In this document: piece after piece, positions 16,771 through 25,230 of the stretch
How the letters are laid out: each line of letters begins with the position of its first letter
How positions within the stretch are numbered: the stretch's first letter is position 1
DNA from: a virus
Length of the DNA stretch: 39,209 nucleotides
IMG/VR virus record: IMGVR_UViG_3300040801_004080
Coordinates: 1 to 39,209 of that record
Reading direction: 5' to 3' (one strand)
Notes under the pieces: model-generated
Database searches by the model: none
What the model was told of the DNA's origin: nothing
Seen by the model: only the letters and a program-made list of their open reading frames with translations
Program-made: the position numbers and the translations under genes

Positions 16771-16777
16771 ATGTTGT

Positions 16778-17152
16778 TTATGCTTTCAAATGTTCACCTT
16801 GCTGTTGGCGAATGTTTTCCATCCATTGGCGTTGCATGCGCGGGCTGAATTGCGACGGTCGGCCTTCTTCAAAATGAACGGATTCCTGAAAGGTTCCAAC
16901 ATAATCATTCCGGAATGATACGGGATACCAATTGGAATCCGGCCCTTTCCAAAAAACCATATCCGGATCACGCATCAGGTCGCCGTTCTGTTCGCCGTAG
17001 TGGGCAACGCTGAGGCAGTCGCTACCAATGTGTTCCACAGAAACAGGCATGAACCCTTCTCCATTTCCAATCTTGATGTGTCCGCCGTTTGCTTCAGCCA
17101 TTGCGGCCAAACGAGTGAGGGTGGATGCTGCTTTGTTGTTTACTTTGTTCAC
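16778..17152 (-). CDS. DUF6908-like protein of the moron-like cassette
   Basis: This 124-residue protein contains LSVAHYGEQNGDLMRDPDMV followed by FWKGPDSNWYPVSFRNDYVG. That is the pattern I recall for DUF6908, a domain of unknown function spread by plasmids and phages. It starts with GTG preceded by GGAGAGTTAAA. A consensus-like promoter lies about 60 bases upstream, so it can be expressed apart from the late genes, perhaps in the lysogen. The function is unknown. Confidence 0.7.
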   Translation of the reverse strand: MNKVNNKAASTLTRLAAMAEANGGHIKIGNGEGFMPVSVEHIGSDCLSVAHYGEQNGDLMRDPDMVFWKGPDSNWYPVSFRNDYVGTFQESVHFEEGRPSQFSPRMQRQWMENIRQQQGEHLKA

Positions 17153-17213
17153 TTTAACTCTCCGAGTTATTCGCGGTCCCGCCGCGCCGGTTGCTCCCCT
17201 TGAGCATGTTTAG

Positions 17214-17242
17214 AGAGTACACCCGCACCTTTATTTAGTCAA
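17214..17242 (-). promoter_or_regulatory. Sigma-70-type promoter of the cassette
   Basis: On the minus strand TTGACT, 17 bases, TACTCT reads toward the DUF6908-like gene. An A/T-rich inverted repeat (17241-17264) lies directly upstream and could act as an UP element or operator. This is one of the two best promoter matches seen in the window. Confidence 0.7.
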
Positions 17243-17264
17243 TTGTTTTTTATCAAAAAACAAT
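17241..17264. promoter_or_regulatory. A/T palindrome upstream of the cassette promoter
   Basis: ATTGTTTTTT-ATC-AAAAAACAAT forms a 10-bp inverted repeat overlapping the upstream edge of the -35 box. It may be an operator or UP-like element. Confidence 0.5.
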
Positions 17265-17281
17265 ATTAGTTTACAGGGGTG

Positions 17282-17300
17282 TTTTCCAACCATTGGAAAA
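17282..17300. repeat. TTCCAA-N3-TTGGAA palindrome (intergenic copy)
   Basis: TTTTCCAACCATTGGAAAA, an 8-bp inverted repeat around a 3-base centre, lies between the head-operon terminator and the cassette promoter. It is one of six exact TTCCAA-N3-TTGGAA copies in the window. Confidence 0.85.
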
Positions 17301-17324
17301 TCTGTGCGCGCCTATGCAATAGGC

Positions 17325-17359
17325 AAAAAAGTGGCCCCCAACGCAAAACGCTGGGGGCC
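17325..17359 (-). terminator. Rho-independent terminator after the head genes
   Basis: On the minus strand GGCCCCCAGCG and its complement form a long stem around a short T-rich loop, followed by AC and six T. It stands 40 bases after the stop of the last head gene and should end most head-gene transcription. Confidence 0.88.
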
Positions 17360-17397
17360 GAGGTCGAAGAGGATGTCTTCGGGTGGTGGATGGAAAT

Positions 17398-17829
17398 TTA
17401 TTCTTCAGGTGGCGGATCTTCGTCATCCGGTGCGTCGGAATCATCGCCGGCGGTTTTCAGCTCCTGGACCTTCGCCCAAATGTCATTGCGCGCCTTGGCG
17501 TCAATGCTCACGTCGAAGGCTTTTTCGAGGGTCTTGACGTGCGGCACGTCGTTTTTACCGAAGCCATCTTCGGGCAGAACCACTTCGCCGGAGGCGAGCT
17601 TTTGCGCGATTTCGTCAAAGGACGGAAGCGCGGGCTGTTCCGGTGCCGCGGCGCGGTTGAGCTTGCGGCGTTTGGCCGGTTGGCGGAGGTCGAAGAGTTC
17701 AACCTTTTTAAACTCTTCGCCTGTGAATGCGCGGAGTTCGGCTTTCGCTTTGCTCATCGGCATCACATCGCCGACGACGTTCATGGTGCCGTCGAGCGAT
17801 GTTGAAATCATAATTGCTTTAGATGCCAT
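17398..17829 (-). CDS. Small head protein, FI-like by position (143 aa)
   Basis: The 143-residue protein has an N-terminal beta segment (MASKAIMISTSLDGTM), a basic middle (RQPAKRRKLNRAA) and a strongly acidic C-terminus (AGDDSDAPDDEDPPPEE). It follows the major capsid gene directly, where lambda has FI. The family is not recognised. A head-completion or packaging-assisting role is inferred from order and the acidic tail only. A strong terminator follows. Confidence 0.6.
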   Translation of the reverse strand: MASKAIMISTSLDGTMNVVGDVMPMSKAKAELRAFTGEEFKKVELFDLRQPAKRRKLNRAAAPEQPALPSFDEIAQKLASGEVVLPEDGFGKNDVPHVKTLEKAFDVSIDAKARNDIWAKVQELKTAGDDSDAPDDEDPPPEE

Positions 17830-17842
17830 AGTCAGTCCCCCC

Positions 17843-18742
17843 TTATGCAGCTACAATGCGGACCAGGCCGTCTGGGTTTCCTACGCATTTGCCGTAGTTG
17901 CATTCCAGCACGCGCTTCGTGGTCTTTTTGTCCGGATCGTACCATTCCTTGAAGGCGATCGTCATGCCGCTGTCGTTGGTGAAGATGCGGTAGTCCATGA
18001 CTTTCGCGGCGGACGTGTCCGGCTTGACCGGGCGGAAGGCGATGCCGATGGCCTCGCGGTTGACGGCGAAGCCCTGAAGGCTTTGGGCGTTTTCAGGAAT
18101 GACGGTGGATTCGAAGATGTTTTCGAAGGTTCCAAGGTTTGGAACTTTACCCATGCGGATGGCTTCGATGCCGCCGGACTGAGAGGCATCTTTAACAGCA
18201 GGATCTTTACACAACGCGGTGTAGTAATCTTCGTTGATGATCATGTTGCGGCCCATTTTCGGCCACTTGAGCGTGGTGCACTGCTTGCCGATATCAAGGA
18301 TATCGTCACTGTCAAAATCAGCCGCGAGGATCGCCGCCGGAATCACGTTGGCGAAGTTGGCGGCGGTGATCAGGCCCCAGATGTCGGCCAGAACAGATTC
18401 AGCCAGTGCGGCACCATACTGCTTGCCGATTTCATCGAGCTTGAGCAGGGAGAGCGTGGCGAGCTGGTCGTCGGTGTAGTGGAAGCCGACATAGGGGTTT
18501 TTATCGATTTCCAACTCTTTCGGCAGTTGGGTGGCGTCTTCGGTTACGTAGCCGTTTGCAGGATTGTACTGCGTGACGGTTGCGCCGGCCGGCGTCCAGG
18601 TGAACTGAATCTTTTTGCCTGCGGTGGCAAAGTCAGACGACATGTCGATCGAGAACGAGCTAAGCGCCTGGATGGTGGCATTGAACGCTTTGAGCGCTGC
18701 CTGCGAGATGATGTCAATTGCGAGTGCTGCTGAGAGGGCCAT
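17843..18742 (-). CDS. Major capsid protein
   Basis: This 299-residue protein starts MALSAALAIDIISQAALKAF and has the beta-rich P-domain-like run (KELEIDKNPYVGFHYTDDQL) and long central helices of HK97-fold capsid proteins. It lies after the protease and a coiled-coil scaffold-like gene and before the small head protein, the place of lambda E. The ATG has GAAAGG in front. I cannot tell E-like from P22 coat-like by eye. Confidence 0.82.
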   Translation of the reverse strand: MALSAALAIDIISQAALKAFNATIQALSSFSIDMSSDFATAGKKIQFTWTPAGATVTQYNPANGYVTEDATQLPKELEIDKNPYVGFHYTDDQLATLSLLKLDEIGKQYGAALAESVLADIWGLITAANFANVIPAAILAADFDSDDILDIGKQCTTLKWPKMGRNMIINEDYYTALCKDPAVKDASQSGGIEAIRMGKVPNLGTFENIFESTVIPENAQSLQGFAVNREAIGIAFRPVKPDTSAAKVMDYRIFTNDSGMTIAFKEWYDPDKKTTKRVLECNYGKCVGNPDGLVRIVAA

Positions 18743-18813
18743 GGCTTAACCTTTCTTCTGGAGTTTTAAAAACAGGGTCTATTTTTTCAGGGTGGATGCT
18801 TTGAAACAGGGAT

Positions 18814-19353
18814 TTACTTTTTCGCGGTCTGTTCCTTGTAAATTGCGGATTTGTGTTTTTCGAGGAATTCGGCTTTGGCGGCCGGGTCGGTGATCGCGGC
18901 GTACTGCTCGGTCAGGCTTCCGGCTTCGGTGTCGGTATGGTCGAGTGCAACCGGTTCGACACCGGCGGCGGCACAAATGGCGGCGGCGCGTTCTTCGGCT
19001 GTTTTGGCTTCGGCTTTCAGCGTGCCAACTTCTGCCCCGAGCGTTGCAACCTGTTCGGTCGCGGTGGCGAGTGCGGTTTCGGCGGCGGTCTGTGCGGTGC
19101 CGGCTTCTTCGGCCAGCGCTTCAGCCGCGCCCAAATCTTCTTTGGCGGTGGCGAGCTGGGTGCCAAGGTCTTCAGCCAGTGCGATCGCGCCTTCGGCGTG
19201 TTCCTGGGCAGAAGTAAGTTGTTCGGACATCGATGTCAGCGCGGCTTTTGCCTGGTCCAGCGATTTGGGAACTTCAAAAGCGATGGCAGATGTAATTCCG
19301 GAAACCAGTGCGGTGATGGCGGTTTTTGCTTTTTCGAGTGATTCAAATTTCAT
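18814..19353 (-). CDS. Coiled-coil scaffold-like protein
   Basis: The 179-residue protein is almost all helix. It is rich in Ala, Glu, Thr and Gln with clear heptads from about residue 30 to 120 (LDQAKAALTSMSEQLTSAQE and on), and ends in a Lys-rich helix. It lies between the S49 protease and the capsid gene, where a scaffold (Nu3-like) is expected, but unlike Nu3 it is a separate gene and not nested in the protease. A strong SD (AAGGAGAAA) suggests high expression. Confidence 0.7.
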   Translation of the reverse strand: MKFESLEKAKTAITALVSGITSAIAFEVPKSLDQAKAALTSMSEQLTSAQEHAEGAIALAEDLGTQLATAKEDLGAAEALAEEAGTAQTAAETALATATEQVATLGAEVGTLKAEAKTAEERAAAICAAAGVEPVALDHTDTEAGSLTEQYAAITDPAAKAEFLEKHKSAIYKEQTAKK

Positions 19354-19365
19354 TTCGGTTTCTCC

Positions 19366-20178
19366 TTAGCTGGCGCGTTTTAAAATTTCAGCGTATGCGT
19401 TTTCATAAGTTCCGATCTTGTCAACCAGATTGGCTTCGAGCGCCCGCTGTCCGACCAGGCATTGACCGCGCATAAACGCAGAATCGACAGTGCGATGTGC
19501 CAGGACGTGATCGCGGAAAAGGCCGAAATAATCGTCCACAACCTCTTGGAAATGCGCTTTGTGCTCTTCGGTTAAGGAGGCGGGCCAGCCGGCGGCTTTC
19601 AGGTCGCCGCCCGTGTGGGTGATGTAGGCCGGTTTCCATCCGCGCGCTTCCCACTCCCCGGACCGGTCGACCAGCCCGAGAATGGTTCCAATGCTCCCGA
19701 CCTGCGCGGAGGGTGCGCAAACAATCAGATCCGCTCCGGATGCAATGCTATAAGCCGCCGACGCGCAAAGCGAATCAACCCAAGCCACAACCGGCAAAGG
19801 GGAGTCTGCAACAACCTGCGAGATTTCGGCATTCCCAGCACACCCGCCGCCGGGGGAGTTTATCGCCAAAAACACGCCGCCCGCGCCGCGCTCAGCGGCG
19901 GCGGCAAATTCCTGCTCGATTTGAGAGTAGTCAGTATTCCCACAGCTCCGCTCAATCTTGCTCATCCCCATAGCCAGCACGCCTTGAACGGCAATATGCG
20001 CAATCTTGTTGCCATCAATTTCCATGTCCGGACGTTCATTCACAAAATCGGCGAACATGCCCGCTTGATAGTCGGCAGCCAAGCGGCTTTGAAGAACTTC
20101 ATGAATCGCCATGTGCCCGCCAGCGGTGATGTTCCAAGGCTGACGATAGACGGCGTCAATAACATGTTGAAATCTCAT
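19366..20178 (-). CDS. S49-family head maturation protease (lambda C-like)
   Basis: This 270-residue SppA/ClpP-fold serine protease shows NSPGG (about 107-111), the catalytic Ser in SLCASAAYSIAS (Ser140) and the following PSAQVGSIGTI strand. Lys182 in EARGWKPAY is a candidate general base. Phages with this gene cut scaffold and portal or capsid during head maturation. The start overlaps the portal stop (TGATG). Confidence 0.88.
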   Translation of the reverse strand: MRFQHVIDAVYRQPWNITAGGHMAIHEVLQSRLAADYQAGMFADFVNERPDMEIDGNKIAHIAVQGVLAMGMSKIERSCGNTDYSQIEQEFAAAAERGAGGVFLAINSPGGGCAGNAEISQVVADSPLPVVAWVDSLCASAAYSIASGADLIVCAPSAQVGSIGTILGLVDRSGEWEARGWKPAYITHTGGDLKAAGWPASLTEEHKAHFQEVVDDYFGLFRDHVLAHRTVDSAFMRGQCLVGQRALEANLVDKIGTYENAYAEILKRAS

Positions 20179-21665
20179 CAGTCTTTCTCCGGTGGTTTTG
20201 GCGTTAGCAGATCGCTGAGCGAATCGCCTTTCGGGTTGTAGAGCATGTTGATCGGCACGTTGTATTTTTTAGCGGCGGCAATAATGGCGGCGGCATTTCG
20301 GGCGCGGATATCAAGCTGCTCTTCGAAGTCCTGCCCGAGTTCTTTGAAATGCTCATCGAGTGTTTTCAGTCCGGTCTCCACATCGGCGCGGTTTTCTTTG
20401 CTTTCGCGGCCGGCGTCGACGGTGATTTTTCGCGGCGTGACAAAGCGGACTTTGTACCAGTCTTTCATCGGGGCCAGCTCGCCTTTGTCGATGGCGTCGC
20501 CGATGACGTAGCCCCAGGTCTGGATCAGCATGCGGTTGATGATGGCCTGCTGCCGTTTCTCGAACCGCCGCCCGGCTTTGGCGGTGATCAGCCGAACCGA
20601 TGCCCCGCCAACTTTTGACGGGTCTTGTGTGAATTCATGCGGCAGGCCGCCGCCGGAGCTGTCGCGCTGCAACCAACTGAGGAAGCCGGTGAAGGTCGGG
20701 CTGGGGCGTTTGCTTTCGTAGGATTCAAGTTTTTCGCCTGGTTTCAGGCCGGCAACAATTCCGCCGATGATCTCTTGCAGTTTTGTCGGGTCGGTTGGTT
20801 CGCCGTTTTCATCGGTTTGTTCGATTTCAACCTGAAAGTCAGGGTTGTCTTCAATCAGCCCGTCTTCGGTCGTGATCGTCCGCGATATGCTGGAATTATC
20901 TTTGACGGCGCGTTTTTCGATGGCGAGCAGTTCGTTTTCATCTTGCAGATGGTTGATGGCGTGCTGCATCGGCGGCGCGGATCGCGCGGCGGATATCAGC
21001 TCGGGTTCGAAGATGTGCAAGACGGCGTTGGCCGGGATCAGGCGGAAGTCGTACGCTTCGCCCTGGCGCATGCTGTAGAACATGGGCGCGCCGTAGCGGT
21101 CGAATTTGATGCCGTCCGTGGTTTCCATTTTGCCATCATCCTGACATCGATGCGATTCGATGAGCTGGATGCGCGGCCGCCCAAAGCGGTCGCGGACTTT
21201 GATGACAAACACCTCGCCGTCGGAGTCGACGGCGCGGCAGGCGAGGCTTTGACATTCGGCGAATGAAAAGCGGTTGGTGATGTCGGCGCGGAAGCAGAAG
21301 CGTTTAAAATGCTCTTCGGCGGCGGTGTTCCAGTCGTTGTCTTCCGTTTGGGCCTGGGCCCGCATGCCGGTGCCGACGGAATAGATATCCATGTCGCCAA
21401 CATAGCCGCGCATGAAACCTGAATTCTTGAGCAGATAGCGGGTTTTGCTGACCAGTTCGCGCCGCGTGTAGCTGGTCAGTTCGTCTTTGGCGTCGCGCGG
21501 CTGCCCGCCGGGAAGCGTTCCGCGCCCGGTGGATCGGTTGGCCCCCTCGTAAACCGACAATCCCAGAACCTTGGTCCCGAGATATTTCTGCACCGGGTTG
21601 GCCGCTGCCGGATTCCCCAGCCCGAAGACCGTTTTCCCGATAAATTTTTGAGCTTTGTTGGCCAT
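20178..21665 (-). CDS. Portal protein (lambda B family)
   Basis: The 495-residue protein has lambda-family portal features: an N-terminal RRELVSKTRYLLKNSGFMRG segment, then GEVFVIKVRD with GRPRIQLIESHRC, and a C-terminal region with GKLQ-type helices replaced here by YNPKGDSLSDLL. It lies between the gpW-like protein and the head protease. It forms the ring through which DNA is packaged. The ATG has GGAAAG in front. Confidence 0.88.
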   Translation of the reverse strand: MANKAQKFIGKTVFGLGNPAAANPVQKYLGTKVLGLSVYEGANRSTGRGTLPGGQPRDAKDELTSYTRRELVSKTRYLLKNSGFMRGYVGDMDIYSVGTGMRAQAQTEDNDWNTAAEEHFKRFCFRADITNRFSFAECQSLACRAVDSDGEVFVIKVRDRFGRPRIQLIESHRCQDDGKMETTDGIKFDRYGAPMFYSMRQGEAYDFRLIPANAVLHIFEPELISAARSAPPMQHAINHLQDENELLAIEKRAVKDNSSISRTITTEDGLIEDNPDFQVEIEQTDENGEPTDPTKLQEIIGGIVAGLKPGEKLESYESKRPSPTFTGFLSWLQRDSSGGGLPHEFTQDPSKVGGASVRLITAKAGRRFEKRQQAIINRMLIQTWGYVIGDAIDKGELAPMKDWYKVRFVTPRKITVDAGRESKENRADVETGLKTLDEHFKELGQDFEEQLDIRARNAAAIIAAAKKYNVPINMLYNPKGDSLSDLLTPKPPEKD

Positions 21666-21666
21666 G

Positions 21667-21927
21667 TTATCTTTCCAGGTGCCGGGTCATTCCCGCCTGA
21701 ATCATGCGGCGGCGTTTGCCGTAGGTGCCCGGTGCCAGTATCTTCAGAGCGTCTTGACAGGCGCGAATGATGGAGTGGATCTCTTCGATGCGCCGTTTGT
21801 TGACGCTGGAGTTGTCGGACGCATACGCCGCCTGCGTTTTCAGCAGTTCTTTTTTCTGAACTGCTAGAATCGCTTCCACCTCCTCCTGGGTGAAACCTAC
21901 AGAATAATCAATCACGTCCTTCATCAT
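21667..21927 (-). CDS. gpW-like head-to-tail joining protein
   Basis: This 86-residue helical protein (VGFTQEEVEAILAVQKKELL) has a basic C-terminus, and sits between terminase and portal as gpW does. Two adjacent ATGs (21927 and 21924) lie inside the end of the terminase gene; an upstream TTG is less likely. The assignment is by size and position, with helix pattern as support. Confidence 0.65.
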   Translation of the reverse strand: MMKDVIDYSVGFTQEEVEAILAVQKKELLKTQAAYASDNSSVNKRRIEEIHSIIRACQDALKILAPGTYGKRRRMIQAGMTRHLER

Positions 21928-23725
21928 CAGTTGGCGCGGTGTCAACCGCCTCGCCGCCGATGATCTTCAGCATGATGGCCGCGGTGACCTGCATAACCTC
22001 GCAGTCGAAGTAATGGTTCGGGCGTTTTCCGATCAGTTCCCAAACCCACTTATTGCCCTTCTTGACGCGGCGCTCGGCTTCGAGCTGGCGGCGATAGTCC
22101 CGGCCGGTTTCGTCGGGTAGCTGCCACATCATTTCGTCGCCGATCTTGATGTTCCGGAGCTTCTGCAGGATGTCGCGAATGTTGTTGGCAGAGAAATGAT
22201 GCAACCGGCACATGTCCCGCCCGGCGGCAACTTTGTGAACGGGGGAATAGAACCGGCTGGTTTTCTCCTTGCTGCCGTCTTTGAGTTTGCGCATGTGGAC
22301 AAAGTAGTCTTTCTGATCCCCCTTCAAAGCCGTCCACCCCCGCGCCCCGCACTGTTTATAAACCTCGTAGGCGTTATATCCGGCATCCTGAAAAACCAAC
22401 TGCGGATGAACTTCAAACCGCTCTTGAATCACATCAACGTCTTCAATCGTCGGGACTTTCTCATACCACACCAACCGCGATTGACCGGATGCAGACCATG
22501 ACCGGACAATAACAAAATAATGGTCAATCTGTTTGTCGATCGCCAGGAAGCGCAGCGGAACGCGGGCGTTTTTATCAGAGCTTTCGACTACCTGCATATT
22601 CGCCGTCAGCGCACCCTCGTTTTCCCAAACGTTGCCGAGCTCATAAGCCTGAGTCGGAACATCCATGCCGAAATCTTCCGCTTCTTCATTCCACGGCTGA
22701 GCCAGGCGCTTCTGATAAAACTGAATCAGCGGGTTCATGTCGCCCTTTTTCGCGGCCAGTTTCGCGCGAATATACATCTCCGCCAACCGGCCCCATTTCA
22801 TCGTTGCAATTCCGTTCCAATGGAATCCGACCAACTCGCGCGATGCGTTCAAGTTGCCTTTCACAAACGTACCAGAATCTGCCATTTTGCGGCGGTTTGA
22901 GTAGGTGTCGTCAATCAAATGCTCGCAGTCGATGCACTTGTATCCGGTCGATTCGCGCACTGTTTCAAAGTTGTAATTTCCGGCCTCATCTTTGCAGGTT
23001 TTATCCCACTCGACCCGCTGCCATTTGTACGGCTGGCGACTTCGGCATTTCGGACATTTGAACGTCCATTCCCGCTGATCGGTCGATTTCCATTTCCGGT
23101 CCAAATCATCATCTTCGACCCCGGCCTGAGACATCCAGATACATTTTCCCAGCCAGCCGAAAGACGTGGTTCGGCCCTCCGCCTCTTCCATGTGACCTTG
23201 CGGCCAGTTCCAACACTCATCCCCAATGATCCAGCGGATCGAGCGACGCTGTAGATTCTTGAGATTGTGCGCGCCTAAGATCCACAGCGACATTCCGTTG
23301 TTGAAATGGATCGTCGTGTTTCGCCTCTTATTTTTATCCGCCGGAAACAGCCGCTTGACCGGATCGCACTTTTCGAACAGCGGTTGCAAACGGCTCTCAG
23401 AATGGTCCTTTGCATTTTCGTCGTTATCGCAAAGCCACATCGTCGGGCCGGGCAAGTTTTCGATGATGTAGGCCAGCGTCAATTCTCCGCCCAGCGACTT
23501 GGTCGCCTGAATCGCGGCAAGGATACAAACCTCTTTCACCGCCGGATCAACCATCGCTTCCATTGGCTCCCGGCAGTGCGGTGAATTCTCAGAGCGAAAC
23601 CGCCCCGGAATCGGCGAATAGGGGATCTCCTGAATGTGTTGCTCCGCCCATTTCCAAGGCGGCTGCCGATCAGGCGGACGCCACGCCTCACGGAAAATAT
23701 TCCGCAGTTTTTCTTTATCCGTCAC
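21908..23725 (-). CDS. Terminase large subunit (GpA family)
   Basis: The 605-residue protein has a P-loop-like QATKSLGG (residues about 73-80), a Walker B-like WIIGDE (165-170) and two CxxC pairs (CPKC 224-227 and CIDC 264-267) of the GpA zinc region. In the nuclease half it has acidic positions in FLAIDKQIDHYFV and VFQDAGYNAYEVY. GpA terminases usually make cohesive ends. The GTG start overlaps the TGA of the small subunit (GTGA). Confidence 0.93.
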   Translation of the reverse strand: MTDKEKLRNIFREAWRPPDRQPPWKWAEQHIQEIPYSPIPGRFRSENSPHCREPMEAMVDPAVKEVCILAAIQATKSLGGELTLAYIIENLPGPTMWLCDNDENAKDHSESRLQPLFEKCDPVKRLFPADKNKRRNTTIHFNNGMSLWILGAHNLKNLQRRSIRWIIGDECWNWPQGHMEEAEGRTTSFGWLGKCIWMSQAGVEDDDLDRKWKSTDQREWTFKCPKCRSRQPYKWQRVEWDKTCKDEAGNYNFETVRESTGYKCIDCEHLIDDTYSNRRKMADSGTFVKGNLNASRELVGFHWNGIATMKWGRLAEMYIRAKLAAKKGDMNPLIQFYQKRLAQPWNEEAEDFGMDVPTQAYELGNVWENEGALTANMQVVESSDKNARVPLRFLAIDKQIDHYFVIVRSWSASGQSRLVWYEKVPTIEDVDVIQERFEVHPQLVFQDAGYNAYEVYKQCGARGWTALKGDQKDYFVHMRKLKDGSKEKTSRFYSPVHKVAAGRDMCRLHHFSANNIRDILQKLRNIKIGDEMMWQLPDETGRDYRRQLEAERRVKKGNKWVWELIGKRPNHYFDCEVMQVTAAIMLKIIGGEAVDTAPTDDEGRD

Positions 23726-24378
23726 GGCGTCAAACCCTCACCGGAATGCAGCAACCGGCGAACCTCATTCAACTGCTGTTCGTTTTTCTGCCGGATTTCA
23801 ATCGGCTCCAGCCCGGCAAGGATCGGCGGCAGTTCATCGCACAGCGCTTTTTCCAACATCTGCAACGCCTTCGCCGTGTTGGATGACCATGACAAACGCA
23901 CCTCCTCGACACTCACATACTCCCCGCGCTTCACCGCATTCTTAAACTCCCGCTCCTCAATTTTCGCCAACAGATCCCGGGCTTTCAGATCATTCAGATC
24001 ATGCGACTTGCCTGAAAGATCGTTCGACTTCATGAACGTTTTCCAGTCAGCAATCACATGCCTGCCATCCGATCGCGGCTTCGGTGCGCCGTCCAGTTTC
24101 GTCCACCGATTCAGCGACTGCCGACTTACCCCAAGAAACCTTGCCAGCTCAGTATAGCTCGTTACAAACGACGGGATCGCCGAAGACTTCTCCGGCTTTT
24201 TCTTCGCCGGCCGACCCCGAGAAACCCGAGACGGCGCCGCCTTCGACGCGGCCTTTTTCGCGGGTGCTTTTTTGGACGGCGCTTTCTTCGATGCGGTTTT
24301 TTTGCGCACCGGTTTCTTGGCGGTCTCGGCTTTCGCCGCCGCCTCTCTCTTCGCTCTGGTTTTCGGTCTACCGGCCAT
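23722..24378 (-). CDS. Terminase small subunit with histone H1-like N-terminal tail
   Basis: The 218-residue protein has a Nu1-like winged-helix segment at about residues 70-105 (SYTELARFLGVSRQSLNRWT), followed by a helical region that may bind the large subunit. Residues about 15-60 are Lys/Ala/Pro-rich (KKTASKKAPSKKAPAKKAAS), like histone H1 tails, and probably bind DNA without sequence preference. The gene directly precedes the large subunit. Confidence 0.85.
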   Translation of the reverse strand: MAGRPKTRAKREAAAKAETAKKPVRKKTASKKAPSKKAPAKKAASKAAPSRVSRGRPAKKKPEKSSAIPSFVTSYTELARFLGVSRQSLNRWTKLDGAPKPRSDGRHVIADWKTFMKSNDLSGKSHDLNDLKARDLLAKIEEREFKNAVKRGEYVSVEEVRLSWSSNTAKALQMLEKALCDELPPILAGLEPIEIRQKNEQQLNEVRRLLHSGEGLTP

Positions 24379-24585
24379 AATCTCTCAAAGGTTGTCTAAC
24401 TATGATTTCTTGTCACCCGTTACGCCTCGCGCACGCGTAGGCGGCGAAATACGCCCGTATACGAAAACATGTAACTTCAAAAAAAATGCCCCTCGCTCGA
24501 TTCGATCGGAATGTCGAGACAGGAACCTGCGTTGGGTGCTAGCCAAAGAGATTCCTTTTTGTTTCTCAACATTGAGAACCATCTT
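24379..24585. other. Gap before terminase genes; possible packaging or regulatory region
   Basis: This 207-base gap lies ahead of the small terminase gene, where cos sites often lie. It contains a 7-bp palindrome TTCTCAA-CA-TTGAGAA (24563-24578) and an imperfect one, CGCCTCGCG-CAC-GCGTAGGCG (24423-24443). A frame for 60 residues (24400-24582) with GGAGG before its ATG also fits here, but its product looks unlike a protein. I see no clear promoter. Confidence 0.45.
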
Positions 24586-25230
24586 TCAAAGACCTCCGCC
24601 GGCGCGCTCGCTGACCAGGGCGTCCAGTTCGTTGCAAATGCAGCGGATCGGGTCGAGGTCTGTACAAATGCAGCGTAGCTGCTCTGCATCCTGACGCTCT
24701 AGCCATCCAGACCGCCGCAACCGGCCAAAGATGCTCACCACACGGTTGACGTGCGGATGCACAACCTCGGGGTTGCGAGTCGAACAGCGCTTCGGTGATT
24801 TGCGCTTGCGCATGGCGCGCGACGGATCGAGGCCCAGCGCCTCAGACAATTCAATGCACCGCTTGCTGACGGCCGCCCGCGTCACGCCGTGCCGCTTGCC
24901 GATCTCTGTCATCGAATCGCCGAGATAGCCGATGCCGGTGATCAGGCTGAAGCACTCAAGAGCCAGAGCCGGGTTCGACTGGCTGAGTAGCTCGCCGATG
25001 ATGCGGCGGATCATGTCATGGACAATGCTATCGCCTTTCTCGCTGGATGCGCTTGGCGGATACTCGAACGGCACCGGCTGATCTTCAACAGCTGCCCCAG
25101 AGTAGTACGGATTCATCGTCTTCGAATAGTCGAGATCCGGTCCGGCGATTCCTGCTTTGCGCATTTGCTCACGCGTCTCTGGATCGAGCTGCTCCCATGC
25201 CGACAAATATTCACGGTCGTGCTTGTTCAT
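24586..25230 (-). CDS. Sigma-like HTH protein, candidate late regulator
   Basis: This is a 214-residue protein with a region-4-like helix-turn-helix at about residues 105-135 (MTEIGKRHGVTRAAVSKRCI). An acidic N-terminus and a C-terminal half with a duplicated motif (LRCICTDLDPIRCICNEL) flank it. It is the last early gene before the packaging genes, a usual place for a late-gene activator or an additional terminase component. A strong GGAGGTGCTC precedes the ATG, which overlaps the upstream stop. Confidence 0.65.
   Translation of the reverse strand: MNKHDREYLSAWEQLDPETREQMRKAGIAGPDLDYSKTMNPYYSGAAVEDQPVPFEYPPSASSEKGDSIVHDMIRRIIGELLSQSNPALALECFSLITGIGYLGDSMTEIGKRHGVTRAAVSKRCIELSEALGLDPSRAMRKRKSPKRCSTRNPEVVHPHVNRVVSIFGRLRRSGWLERQDAEQLRCICTDLDPIRCICNELDALVSERAGGGL

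Noticed and set aside
17279-18733. 484-residue open frame on the plus strand
   Set aside because: Antisense to the major capsid and small head genes; composition is a GC-rich shadow and it lacks recognisable domains.
24400-24582. 60-residue frame with GGAGG before its ATG
   Set aside because: The SD is the end of the upstream gene; the product contains a run coded by eight T and looks non-protein; the region more likely holds packaging or control sites.
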